A DNA stretch of 64,000 nucleotides from PALSA-1353 sp050012375 (GTDB lineage: Bacteria > Planctomycetota > Phycisphaerae > Tepidisphaerales > Tepidisphaeraceae). The translations under genes were made by a program, and so were the position numbers. Where the stretch lies: contig JBEKHH010000006.1 in NCBI GenBank assembly GCA_050012375.1, positions 1-64,000 of the forward strand, written 5' to 3'. Below the pieces are notes generated by a model that had not been told where the DNA came from, did no database searches, and saw only the letters and a list, made by a program, of their open reading frames with translations. This document shows, in pieces, positions 8,874 through 16,549 of the stretch; the first letter of the stretch is position 1; each line of letters begins with the position of its first letter.

Positions 8874-11263
8874 GCCTTGAGACCTTCGTAGTAAACCCAC
8901 CGGCGGCTGCTGCGGATCACGATCCCCGTCAGCGCCAGCACCAGAATGAACAGCACCCACGCCAGGGCGCTGGCATACCCCATGTTGTGGAACTCGAACG
9001 CCTGGCGATAGAGATACAGCACGTAAACCAGCGTCGCATTGCCCGGTCCGCCGTCGGTCATGACGTACACCTGGGCGAATATCTGAAAGCTGGCGATGAT
9101 GGCCATGATAAGGTTGAAGAAAATCAGCGGGGAGATCATTGGGAGCGTGACGTTAAAGAATTGGCCGATCGCGGTGGCGCCGTCGATGTGGGCGGCCTCG
9201 TAGAGCGAAGTCGGCACGTTCTTCAGCGCGGCCAGATAGGTGAGCATCCCGCCGCCGACGGTCCAGAGCGCCATTATCGTGAACGCCGGCACTCCCCAGC
9301 GGGCGGCATCGTCGCCGACCCAATCGGGCGGCTTGAAATGAAACGCGTGGGCGAAGGGGGCGAGCATGTGGTCGATCAATCCGTAATCTTTGTTGAACAG
9401 CCACAGCCAGATGGCCGCCATCGTCACGCCGCCGACCAGCGTGGGGATGTAGTAGATCGTCCGGAAAATGCCAATCCCCTTTACTTTTGTATTCATCAGC
9501 AGCGCGACGGCCAGGGCGGCGATCTGAGTCAGCGGGACGGCCAGCAGGGCGTAATACGCCGTCACCCGCAGCGACGGGCCGAAGTCGCCATCATAGCTTT
9601 GGGCATGAAATGCCTCGCCCAGCATGTGCCGGTAATTGTCCAAGCCGACGAACTGGGCGTCGGTCGTCGGCGTCATCGCGGTCCAGCGCGTCATCGACAG
9701 CAGAAGCGACATCACCATCGGCCCCAGCGTCAGAGCGAGAAATCCGATAAACCACGGCGAAATGCAGATCCATCCGATGCGCTCCATCTTGCGGTCGAGG
9801 GAGCCGAGCTTTTGAGGCCGGCTGAAATACCGGGCGAGCGCAACGGCAGCCACGATGGCCAGGACGGAGGCCGCTCCCACGAGCCGCCAGTTCATCGGCG
9901 GGTAATTTCCGGTTTTCAGCGGCGAGGCCTGCTCGCGCAGCCATCTGGCCTTGAGATTCTCCGCCGCCCGCAGCGGCGAAACCTGGTTCTCCGTCAGGCA
10001 TTTGGAGATTTCGTCGTCGAAATACTGGGTGAATTCCCGCTCGGAGGGAATCTGCGAAATCTCGGCGTACTCGATGCTGTCGAGAAATACCTGGGCGTGC
10101 TCGGGTTTTCCCGCAAGAAACGCATCACTTTGCGCAACGGCCTTGAGAGATGGAATGGCCAGTCCAAGGCGGGCCATCGTTTCCTGGCCCGGTTTCCCGC
10201 ACAGAAATCGCAGCAGATCGAACGCTTCCTTCGGGTGCTTGGTTGAGGTGGACATGGTCCATGCGACGACGGCAATATCCGAAACGGTTCGCGTTTCATG
10301 CGGAAGCGGAACGACGTCCCATTGGAAATCGGTGATCCCCGGATCGCCCGGCCCGGTGCCGCGGAAGTGTGGCGTCTCCCATCTTCCCAGCGGGCCGAGG
10401 CAGCCGACCTTGCCGGTGAAAAACAATTGGTATCCGTTGTCCCGTTCGCTGGGACCGGTGGCGTGGTAGGCCACATCGTCGATGAAGCGAAGGCGATGCA
10501 CCATGGTCATGGCGGCGACGGACTGGGGCGAATCGAGCGTGACATTGTTGAAATCCGCGCCCTTAAAAAAATCTCCGCCGTAACATTGGATGATGTTCTG
10601 CAGCACTGCGGGCCAAGAGGTATTCAGCACGGCGCCGTAATCGCGCCCAGCCGCATCGGGCGGAAGAGCGGAGATTTTCTTGCAATCGTTTTCGAATTCA
10701 TCCCAGGTCCAGCCGTTGTAGGGCATGGGGATGCCGGCCTTTTTGAACAGGTCGCAGTTGATGTACATCACCATAGTGGTGAAGTCCTTGGGGACGCCGT
10801 AGAGCGGCCCGCGGCCGGCTTCGTGGCCGTCATAGCGGAAGGCATCGAGAAGCAAGGGATAAAAACCGTCGAGCCAATCCTTGCCCTCCGGCAAACTGGC
10901 GATGAATGGGTCCAAGTCCACCAGCAAATTCAGCTTGGCGAATTCCGGCACCCTGTCGTAGCTCATGTAAAACAAATCCGGCGGAGTCCCGGCGGCGAGC
11001 ATGGTCTTGAGCTTGGAATCGTAATCCGCCGCGTGAATGCGCATGATGCGGATGTCGGGATGCTCACGCTCGTACTGTGCAACCAAGTCGCGGACGATCT
11101 GCTCTTCCGAGGCGTCGCCCCATTGAAGAATGACCAGCGGAGTGCGATGATCGCGCGGATCGTGCTCGCGCCACAGGCGCAGACCGACCTCGAAGAACGA
11201 CCAGATCACCACCAGCGTAGCGCCCCACGCCAGAAGCCAGCGGATCGCCTTGCCAATCGTCAT
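8870..11263 (-). CDS. fused solute-binding protein and ABC permease (MalE-MalF-like)
   Basis: Product of 797 residues. An N-terminal membrane anchor (about 5-25, AIRWLLAWGATLVVIWSFF) is followed by a complete extracellular sugar-binding-protein domain (about 40-450, LVILQWGDASEEQIVRDLV...). A MalF-like permease with several transmembrane helices and the EAA loop YEAAHIDGATAIGQFFNVTLP completes the protein. In most bacteria these are two proteins; here the receptor is tethered to its own permease. The start at 11263 is preceded by GGCGGGAG; the upstream part of the open frame has no family resemblance. It lies 33 bp after the amylase gene and overlaps the second permease. Substrate by context: maltodextrins. 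Confidence 0.9.
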   Translation of the reverse strand: MTIGKAIRWLLAWGATLVVIWSFFEVGLRLWREHDPRDHRTPLVILQWGDASEEQIVRDLVAQYEREHPDIRIMRIHAADYDSKLKTMLAAGTPPDLFYMSYDRVPEFAKLNLLVDLDPFIASLPEGKDWLDGFYPLLLDAFRYDGHEAGRGPLYGVPKDFTTMVMYINCDLFKKAGIPMPYNGWTWDEFENDCKKISALPPDAAGRDYGAVLNTSWPAVLQNIIQCYGGDFFKGADFNNVTLDSPQSVAAMTMVHRLRFIDDVAYHATGPSERDNGYQLFFTGKVGCLGPLGRWETPHFRGTGPGDPGITDFQWDVVPLPHETRTVSDIAVVAWTMSTSTKHPKEAFDLLRFLCGKPGQETMARLGLAIPSLKAVAQSDAFLAGKPEHAQVFLDSIEYAEISQIPSEREFTQYFDDEISKCLTENQVSPLRAAENLKARWLREQASPLKTGNYPPMNWRLVGAASVLAIVAAVALARYFSRPQKLGSLDRKMERIGWICISPWFIGFLALTLGPMVMSLLLSMTRWTAMTPTTDAQFVGLDNYRHMLGEAFHAQSYDGDFGPSLRVTAYYALLAVPLTQIAALAVALLMNTKVKGIGIFRTIYYIPTLVGGVTMAAIWLWLFNKDYGLIDHMLAPFAHAFHFKPPDWVGDDAARWGVPAFTIMALWTVGGGMLTYLAALKNVPTSLYEAAHIDGATAIGQFFNVTLPMISPLIFFNLIMAIIASFQIFAQVYVMTDGGPGNATLVYVLYLYRQAFEFHNMGYASALAWVLFILVLALTGIVIRSSRRWVYYEGLKA

Positions 11264-11295
11264 CGCGCTCCCGCCTCGAAGAACCGCTCCCCAAT

Positions 11296-13794
11296 TTAAT
11301 TGGTCATCACATCGCGTGCAGACAGGATCATCGCGCCCCAGGGCTTGAGCGACACGGTCACCGTGCCGTGCCGGGCCACCGCCGCCGGGGCAGCGCCGTC
11401 GATTGCAGTAATCGTCGGTCTGCCCTCCGGCTGCTGAGGCGAAGGATCGGCGAGGCGCGCTTCCGCCGGATCGAGCCAATCAACCAGGGAAACGTCCCGG
11501 TCCGACGAGCCAAACGCGAGCCGCTCGGTACGTTCCTGATCGCTGCGATTGACCACTACGCAAATATGATCGTCGCCCAGATCGCGGCTGAAGGCGTAGA
11601 CGCCATTGGCGTCGTCCGCCAGAACCGTGTGCGCAAAACCCAATTGCAGCGCCGGAAGCCGGCGATGGATCGCAATGAGCCGCTGATATTGGTCGAACAC
11701 GTCCTGTTTGAAGGTGGCCTGCGGATCGTCGTACGGCTCGAGGTCCTTCCAGATCATCGGCTCGCGGTTGGACGGATCGCTGGGGCCCCACATGCCCGCC
11801 TCATCTCCATAGTAAATCATCGGCGCGCCGACGTACGTCATCTGCACCACTAGCGACTGCTTCATGCGGGTCCACTGCTGGTCGTCGGGCTTGGCAATAT
11901 TGTAGTTGGGATTGTTGTCCTCGATCCGGCTCTTGCCATTGAACGGCAAATCCGGATTCAAAAAGCGCGAAGCCCATCGGTCCGTATCGTGACTGTCCAG
12001 CAAATTCATTTGCACCAGCGACACCTGGAACGGATAGACATACGTGAACTGCTGAAGCCGCCCTGCGAAGATCGATGGGTCGATGGCCGTGGCCTGATCG
12101 ACGAAGAACGACTCCAATGCTTCCGCGAAGGGATACTGCATGGTCGCGTCGAAGGTCTGGCCATCGAGCCAGTGGGGCGCGATGGACCAGATTTCGCCGC
12201 TGAGATAGGCGTCCGGCTTGATCGACTTGACGAGCTTTCGCCAATCGACCCAGAACGGGCGCGGGATGTTTTCGCAGACGTCGAGGCGGAACCCGTCCAC
12301 GCCGCGGGATGGATCGCCGTCCGGCGCCAACCAGCGGCGGGTGATGTTCATGATCAGCTCGCGCGGGCCGTGCACCAGGCCGAGCTTGGGATCCTTGCGA
12401 AACTCCGGCAGCGCGCCGTCCGGCGACCCGCCCCACCCGCTCCAGTGAAATGGTTTCCAGCTCGTGACTTCAAACCAGCCGGCATACATGGAATCTCGCC
12501 CGTTCTTCTTCACATCCTGAAACGCGTAGTTTGCCGTGCCGACGTGATTGAACACGCCATCGATGATGACTTTGAATCCTTGCCGATGCGCCTCGGCCAG
12601 GAAATCCAGGAAAAGCTTGTCGGTTTTGGTCCATTGCCACGTGGACGGGTCGTCCGTCTCGCCATGAAGCTGCGCGATGTCCCCGGCGAAGCCGAAGTGG
12701 TCATCGACATGCCGATAGTCGGTGGTGTCGTACTTGTGCAAATCCTCGGCCTTGAAAATCGGGTTGAGATAGATGCAGTTGACGCCGAGACTGCGAAGAT
12801 ACGGCAGCTCGGAAATGATCCCCTGAAAGTCTCCGCCGTATCGCCGGCTCCAGACGTCGTGGTAGAACTCGCCGCTTTCATCGGGGAGCTTTGAAAACCA
12901 TTTGCTGGTCCATGGTTTGGTGTTAGGCGGATCGTTGCTCAGGTCGCCGTTGCGAAAGCGCTCGGGAAAAATCTGGTACCAGACCGCATGCTTGGCCCAG
13001 TCGGGGGTCTGAAACTTCGGCTGCATCGCGCAGCGATAGGCATGGGACTGCGCATCGGTCAGCGATGAATAAATTTCCCCGCCGGAAAAATAGGCGGTCG
13101 TCGCACCGTCGACCAACCGAAACAAATAGGAAACCGGTCCATGATCGACGTCGATCAGACCGGCGAAAGTTTCAACGCCGAAGTGTCGGCTGATGGAGTA
13201 CATTTCCCGGGCGTTCCACGAGATGTTGTCGGAGGTCCACAGAATGGTTGCCGCCTGGATGTTGCCCGCCTGGGCGCGGAATCCCAGCCGGAGCTGGCCC
13301 GGCGAAACAACGTTGCGATAGCGAATGTCGGTTGGATCGTGGCCAAGCAGCGCAGCCACGATCTGGTTCGGCGGCGGAGGGGGGAAACGGCGCGCATCCA
13401 AACCAATGAAAACGGCCGAATTCTTCCCGCCGAAGCCGTCGGGCTGTTCCAAATCCGCATCGCTCCCGGGATCGTTGACCCATTTGCCGTCGACCAGAAA
13501 CTTGTAGAGGTGTACGCCCTCGGTCATCTGCACGGAGACGCTGTAGGCCCCGTCGCTTTGCCGAATCATGGGCGTGGCATCGTGCGACCAGCCGTTGAAA
13601 TCGCCGCCGAGGGTGACGCGATGGCGTCCACCATCCGTCGGCTGATATGAAAAGACGTGGGGAAATAATTTGACTTCGCTGGCGGCGGGGTCCGCGGTGT
13701 CCGCCACGGCGGCACTCGATGCACCAACCGCCCAGGCCGCCAACAGCAGGGACGCCAGCACGCGCACAGCGGTGGAATGATGTAGGCTGTTCAT
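11296..13794 (-). CDS. secreted alpha-amylase family protein (GH13, neopullulanase-like)
   Basis: Product of 832 residues with a signal peptide (about 1-31). An N-terminal CBM48/early-set-like domain (RHRVTLGGDFNGWS... YKFLVDGKWVNDP, about 57-130) and a second beta domain precede the GH13 barrel (about 265-720). All conserved regions are seen: DGVFNH, GFRLDVCEN (nucleophile Asp505), GEIW (acid/base Glu534) and SHDTDR (Asp603). It should hydrolyse alpha-1,4 links of starch, pullulan or cyclodextrins outside the cytoplasm. The gene follows lacI by 67 bp and precedes the transporter fusion by 32 bp, making it part of the operon. The ribosome site at the start is weak. Confidence 0.92.
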   Translation of the reverse strand: MNSLHHSTAVRVLASLLLAAWAVGASSAAVADTADPAASEVKLFPHVFSYQPTDGGRHRVTLGGDFNGWSHDATPMIRQSDGAYSVSVQMTEGVHLYKFLVDGKWVNDPGSDADLEQPDGFGGKNSAVFIGLDARRFPPPPPNQIVAALLGHDPTDIRYRNVVSPGQLRLGFRAQAGNIQAATILWTSDNISWNAREMYSISRHFGVETFAGLIDVDHGPVSYLFRLVDGATTAYFSGGEIYSSLTDAQSHAYRCAMQPKFQTPDWAKHAVWYQIFPERFRNGDLSNDPPNTKPWTSKWFSKLPDESGEFYHDVWSRRYGGDFQGIISELPYLRSLGVNCIYLNPIFKAEDLHKYDTTDYRHVDDHFGFAGDIAQLHGETDDPSTWQWTKTDKLFLDFLAEAHRQGFKVIIDGVFNHVGTANYAFQDVKKNGRDSMYAGWFEVTSWKPFHWSGWGGSPDGALPEFRKDPKLGLVHGPRELIMNITRRWLAPDGDPSRGVDGFRLDVCENIPRPFWVDWRKLVKSIKPDAYLSGEIWSIAPHWLDGQTFDATMQYPFAEALESFFVDQATAIDPSIFAGRLQQFTYVYPFQVSLVQMNLLDSHDTDRWASRFLNPDLPFNGKSRIEDNNPNYNIAKPDDQQWTRMKQSLVVQMTYVGAPMIYYGDEAGMWGPSDPSNREPMIWKDLEPYDDPQATFKQDVFDQYQRLIAIHRRLPALQLGFAHTVLADDANGVYAFSRDLGDDHICVVVNRSDQERTERLAFGSSDRDVSLVDWLDPAEARLADPSPQQPEGRPTITAIDGAAPAAVARHGTVTVSLKPWGAMILSARDVMTN

Positions 13795-13861
13795 GGGAAT
13801 ATGATGATATCGATGAAACGATGCGCATGGATTTTATCCATGACGCGTTATTTTCCTCTGC

Positions 13862-14935
13862 TCAGCGTTGGGCCGCCATGGCGGTGGATTCGCGCACGAC
13901 GAGGTGCGTGGGCAGAACTTCCGCAACGCGATCAACCCTTCCACGGATACGCTCGATCAGCCGTTCGCACGCCAGCGCGCCGGCTTCGTACAACGGCAGG
14001 TGGACGCTGGTCAGGGACGGATTCACGAACGCCGCCTGCTGCATGTCGTCAAAGCCGATGATCGAGACATCGGAGGGAATCCGGATTCCGCGCCGGCTAC
14101 AGTGATGCATGGCCCCCAGGGCCATCTTGTCGTTTCCGGCAAACAGCGCGGTGATATCCGGCGCCGCCGTGAGGATCCGTTCCGCCGCTGCTGCCCCGCC
14201 CTGTTCCGTGAACTGCCCGTCGTCGATCCATTCGGGCCTGGGCTGAACCTCGACCGATCGCAGCCGCTGCTGGAAAACCTCCAGCCGGTCGCGCGCGGTG
14301 CGCACTTCCGGCGCTGCGTTGATGAAACCAATTTTCCGATGACCCAGTTGCAGCAGATAATTCATCACCTGCTCCGTTCCGGCGCGATAATCGCAAACGA
14401 CGTAATCCAGTCCCCATTGCTGGAGATAGTTGTCAACAACAATCAGCGGATAACGCCGGTCGCTGAAGTCCGCCAGGAAATGGTGACGATCATTGCAACC
14501 GAGGCAAAGGATTCCGTCGATGTATCGGCGCTCGTAGATCGCAATGTGTTCTCGGTTTTTGACGAAATCGGGCTTGGCCTGTTCGAGCATTACTTTATAG
14601 CCAAGCTTGCCCGCGCGGTCGCAAACGCCGCTGATCAGTTCGCCGAAGTAAGCATCGCCAAACCCGTGACGCAGGGCCGGGAGCATCACGGCAAGAACCC
14701 GCGTGTACCGACTGGAAAGACTTTGCGCCAGCCGATTGGGCCGATAGCCCATCCGATCGATCATCTGCTGAACGCGCATCTGCGTCGCGCGGCTGATGCG
14801 GGGGTTCTCGTTCAAAACCATCGAAACGGTTGCAACGGAAACCTTGGCGCGCTTGGCGACATCCCGGAGGTTCACGGGCCTGGCTTCTCTCTTCAAGACA
14901 GGCCGCGCCACTTCAACCGCGGATTCCGATGACAT
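13862..14935 (-). CDS. LacI-family transcriptional regulator of the starch locus
   Basis: Product of 357 residues. The N-terminal LacI helix-turn-helix (VNLRDVAKRAKVSVATVSMVLNENPRIS) and hinge region (YRPNRLAQSL) are followed by a periplasmic-binding-protein-like effector domain ending LVVRESTAM. I chose the ATG at 14935 because GGAGG lies eight bases before it; two ATG codons just upstream are alternatives. It is the first gene of the operon with the amylase and permeases. Four similar 16-bp palindromes upstream of other starch genes are the likely binding sites. The effector is probably a maltodextrin or glucose derivative (inference). No good operator is visible in front of lacI itself. 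Confidence 0.93.
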   Translation of the reverse strand: MSSESAVEVARPVLKREARPVNLRDVAKRAKVSVATVSMVLNENPRISRATQMRVQQMIDRMGYRPNRLAQSLSSRYTRVLAVMLPALRHGFGDAYFGELISGVCDRAGKLGYKVMLEQAKPDFVKNREHIAIYERRYIDGILCLGCNDRHHFLADFSDRRYPLIVVDNYLQQWGLDYVVCDYRAGTEQVMNYLLQLGHRKIGFINAAPEVRTARDRLEVFQQRLRSVEVQPRPEWIDDGQFTEQGGAAAAERILTAAPDITALFAGNDKMALGAMHHCSRRGIRIPSDVSIIGFDDMQQAAFVNPSLTSVHLPLYEAGALACERLIERIRGRVDRVAEVLPTHLVVRESTAMAAQR

Positions 14936-15194
14936 GCCGCCCTCCATCATAAACCTATTCCTTGGGGTGAGCCTCGGCTTTGCTTAATCCGCTGATACCT
15001 TCACGAGTTGAATCAGTTTACCACGCCGATTAACAAGTTCAAGATGAATTTCTGAAATCGCTGAATCTTCGCATGTGGTGATGCATAGTTCAGCCAAATA
15101 ACAAGTTACAATTCTCAGCCAAAACCTCGCCGCTGTTGATATCGCTCGGCATACCCTTATTTGGAAGACCCAAAAGTTAACCTTTGTTTTTTTG

Positions 15195-15223
15195 TTTGAC
15201 ATTTTGTTGAAACCGATTATCCT
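15195..15223 (+). promoter_or_regulatory. sigma-70-type promoter
   Basis: TTTGAC (15195-15200) and TATCCT (15218-15223) are separated by 17 bp. It reads toward the PEP-CTERM gene at 15488, giving a leader of about 260 bases that includes the operator at 15352-15367. Confidence 0.5.
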
Positions 15224-15351
15224 ATCGCAAAATTAGAAGTGCCTGTCGCATTTAGCGGAACATACTTACTGTCGGTTTTTCGGACAATTCCGTGGAGGAT
15301 TTCGATTGAGACCCGTTTGAGCGAGGAGCAGATTTGAAATCGGGTCCATTA

Positions 15352-15367
15352 AATTAATCGGTTAACT
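15352..15367. promoter_or_regulatory. putative LacI-family operator 3
   Basis: AATTAATCGGTTAACT matches operator 1 at 12 of 16 positions and keeps the central CG. It lies about 120 bp upstream of the PEP-CTERM gene at 15488. Confidence 0.6.
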
Positions 15368-15487
15368 TGTGGTGGTAATTGCGTGAGGCGGCGTGGACGC
15401 CGTAGCGGCCGGCCGTGACCTTGAGCATCCGCCTTGGGTAATTCAATTCGATCGGCCTTTGAGCCGCATCGAGAGAAAGGGAGAATT

Positions 15488-16384
15488 ATGCGGAAGAAAC
15501 TCATTCGTCCGTCGTTCGTGGCGGGAACCTGCCTGGTTGTCGGGAGCGCCATAGCTGCCCGTGCGGGCGTAGTGGTTAATGGGACGATCAGCCCCACGGA
15601 GGGATACGGCGGGCCTATCGTCACGCAGACCATCAATACCGGCTTCGGTGACAGCACAATTGGGGATGGCAGCTCCGGCGGCGGTTCAGAACTGGATGCG
15701 GCCTATGGCGTTGTGCAAGGCGGCAACCTCTACCTGTTCCTTGCTGGAAACTTCGAAAGCAACGGCAATCACGTAAACCTCTTCATCAGCGACGGTCGCG
15801 CGGGCCAGAGCATCCTCAATGTTCCTGCCACCGGGACCCTGCAAACCATGAACGGGTCGATTTTCAGCCCCGGATTTCAGGCTACATATGCCACGGACAT
15901 CAACGATTACGCCGGCACGGACTATGTCGAAGAATATACATATGCCGGTCCAGGCGCCCTGTCCGGCGGCTACATAGGATCGGTTCCACTGACCGGTGGA
16001 ATCGGCTCCGGCACACCTGGGGTCGCGACGATCGGGTGGAACGACACCAACGTCAGCGTCATGGGAAGCCCCGGCGCCGCCGCCAACCAAGCCGCAGCCG
16101 ATGCCGTGACCACCGGATTGGAACTGGGCATACCCCTCTCCGCCTTGGGTAACCCATCGGGCAGCATCCTGGTTTTGGCGGACATCAACGGCGGCGGCGA
16201 TAACTATCTGTCCAACCAGTTCCTTCCGGGTTTACCGGTTGGAACTGGCAACCTGGGTACCCCGACTTTTAATTTCGGCAGCACCCCAGGTGAATACTTT
16301 GCCGTGACCGTTCCTGAGCCGGCCTCCATCGCGGTTCTCGGCGGGGCCGTGCTTATGCTCTGTTCCAGGCGCCGCCGAACGTAA
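15488..16384 (+). CDS. secreted PEP-CTERM protein of the starch locus
   Basis: Product of 298 residues. A signal peptide (about 1-27) is followed by a Gly/Asn-rich domain (NTGFGDSTIGDGSSGGGSELDAAYGVV ... NYLSNQFLPGLPVG), then a PEP-CTERM tail: VPEPASIAVLGGAVLML and RRRR. The whole mature part is homologous to the N-terminal third of the protein encoded at 1189-3819. Both genes carry a LacI-type operator, so the domain probably serves starch use, for example binding at the cell surface; this is inference. The ATG at 15488 follows AGGGAGAA. The open frame upstream of it (from 15434) lacks a signal-like start. Confidence 0.85.
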   Translation: MRKKLIRPSFVAGTCLVVGSAIAARAGVVVNGTISPTEGYGGPIVTQTINTGFGDSTIGDGSSGGGSELDAAYGVVQGGNLYLFLAGNFESNGNHVNLFISDGRAGQSILNVPATGTLQTMNGSIFSPGFQATYATDINDYAGTDYVEEYTYAGPGALSGGYIGSVPLTGGIGSGTPGVATIGWNDTNVSVMGSPGAAANQAAADAVTTGLELGIPLSALGNPSGSILVLADINGGGDNYLSNQFLPGLPVGTGNLGTPTFNFGSTPGEYFAVTVPEPASIAVLGGAVLMLCSRRRRT

Positions 16385-16425
16385 GCGGCGTGCGGAACAA
16401 TACGTATCAGGCGAAACATGGATGG

Positions 16426-16451
16426 CCCGCGCAGCCTCACGGCTGCGCGGG
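16426..16451 (+). terminator. GC-rich stem-loop after PEP-CTERM gene
   Basis: CCCGCGCAGCC and GGCTGCGCGGG form a perfect 11-bp stem with a TCAC loop, 42 bp after the stop codon. There is no immediate T run, so it may be a weak terminator or an mRNA 3' protector. Confidence 0.55.
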
Positions 16452-16474
16452 TGACCGATCTAAGTTAATTTTCT

Positions 16475-16549
16475 TTTAACTTCCAGAATCCTCCGGTATA
16501 ATGCTTGCGTTGGCAGGGAGATCGTATACGTTTGGTTAATCGGTTCACT
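16475..16549 (+). promoter_or_regulatory. amylase promoter and LacI operator 4
   Basis: A consensus -10 TATAAT (16497-16502) is preceded 16 bp upstream by TTTAAC (16475-16480). GGTTAATCGGTTCACT at 16534-16549 matches operator 1 at 13 of 16 positions and ends directly before the chosen start codon at 16550. A half-site GGTTAAAC follows at 16552-16559, inside the first codons. Repression by blocking at or just after transcription start is the natural reading. Confidence 0.7.

Larger units (their letters stand above)
14936..15487. other. divergent control region lacI / PEP-CTERM gene
   Basis: About 550 bp without a credible gene; a 72-codon minus-strand frame here has no family resemblance. It contains a good plus-strand promoter at 15195-15223 and a LacI-type operator at 15352-15367, and presumably the lacI promoter on the other strand, which I cannot pinpoint. 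Confidence 0.5.

Noticed and set aside
8789..10246. 485-codon plus-strand open frame
   Set aside because: It is antisense to the permease and fusion genes, with composition typical of a shadow frame in high-GC DNA and no motifs.
14984..15202. 72-codon minus-strand frame upstream of lacI
   Set aside because: No ribosome site or family resemblance, and it overlaps the promoter and regulatory region.
15207..15222. operator-like half-site inside the promoter at 15195-15223
   Set aside because: Only 10 of 16 positions match; the symmetric half is missing, so I did not list it as an operator.
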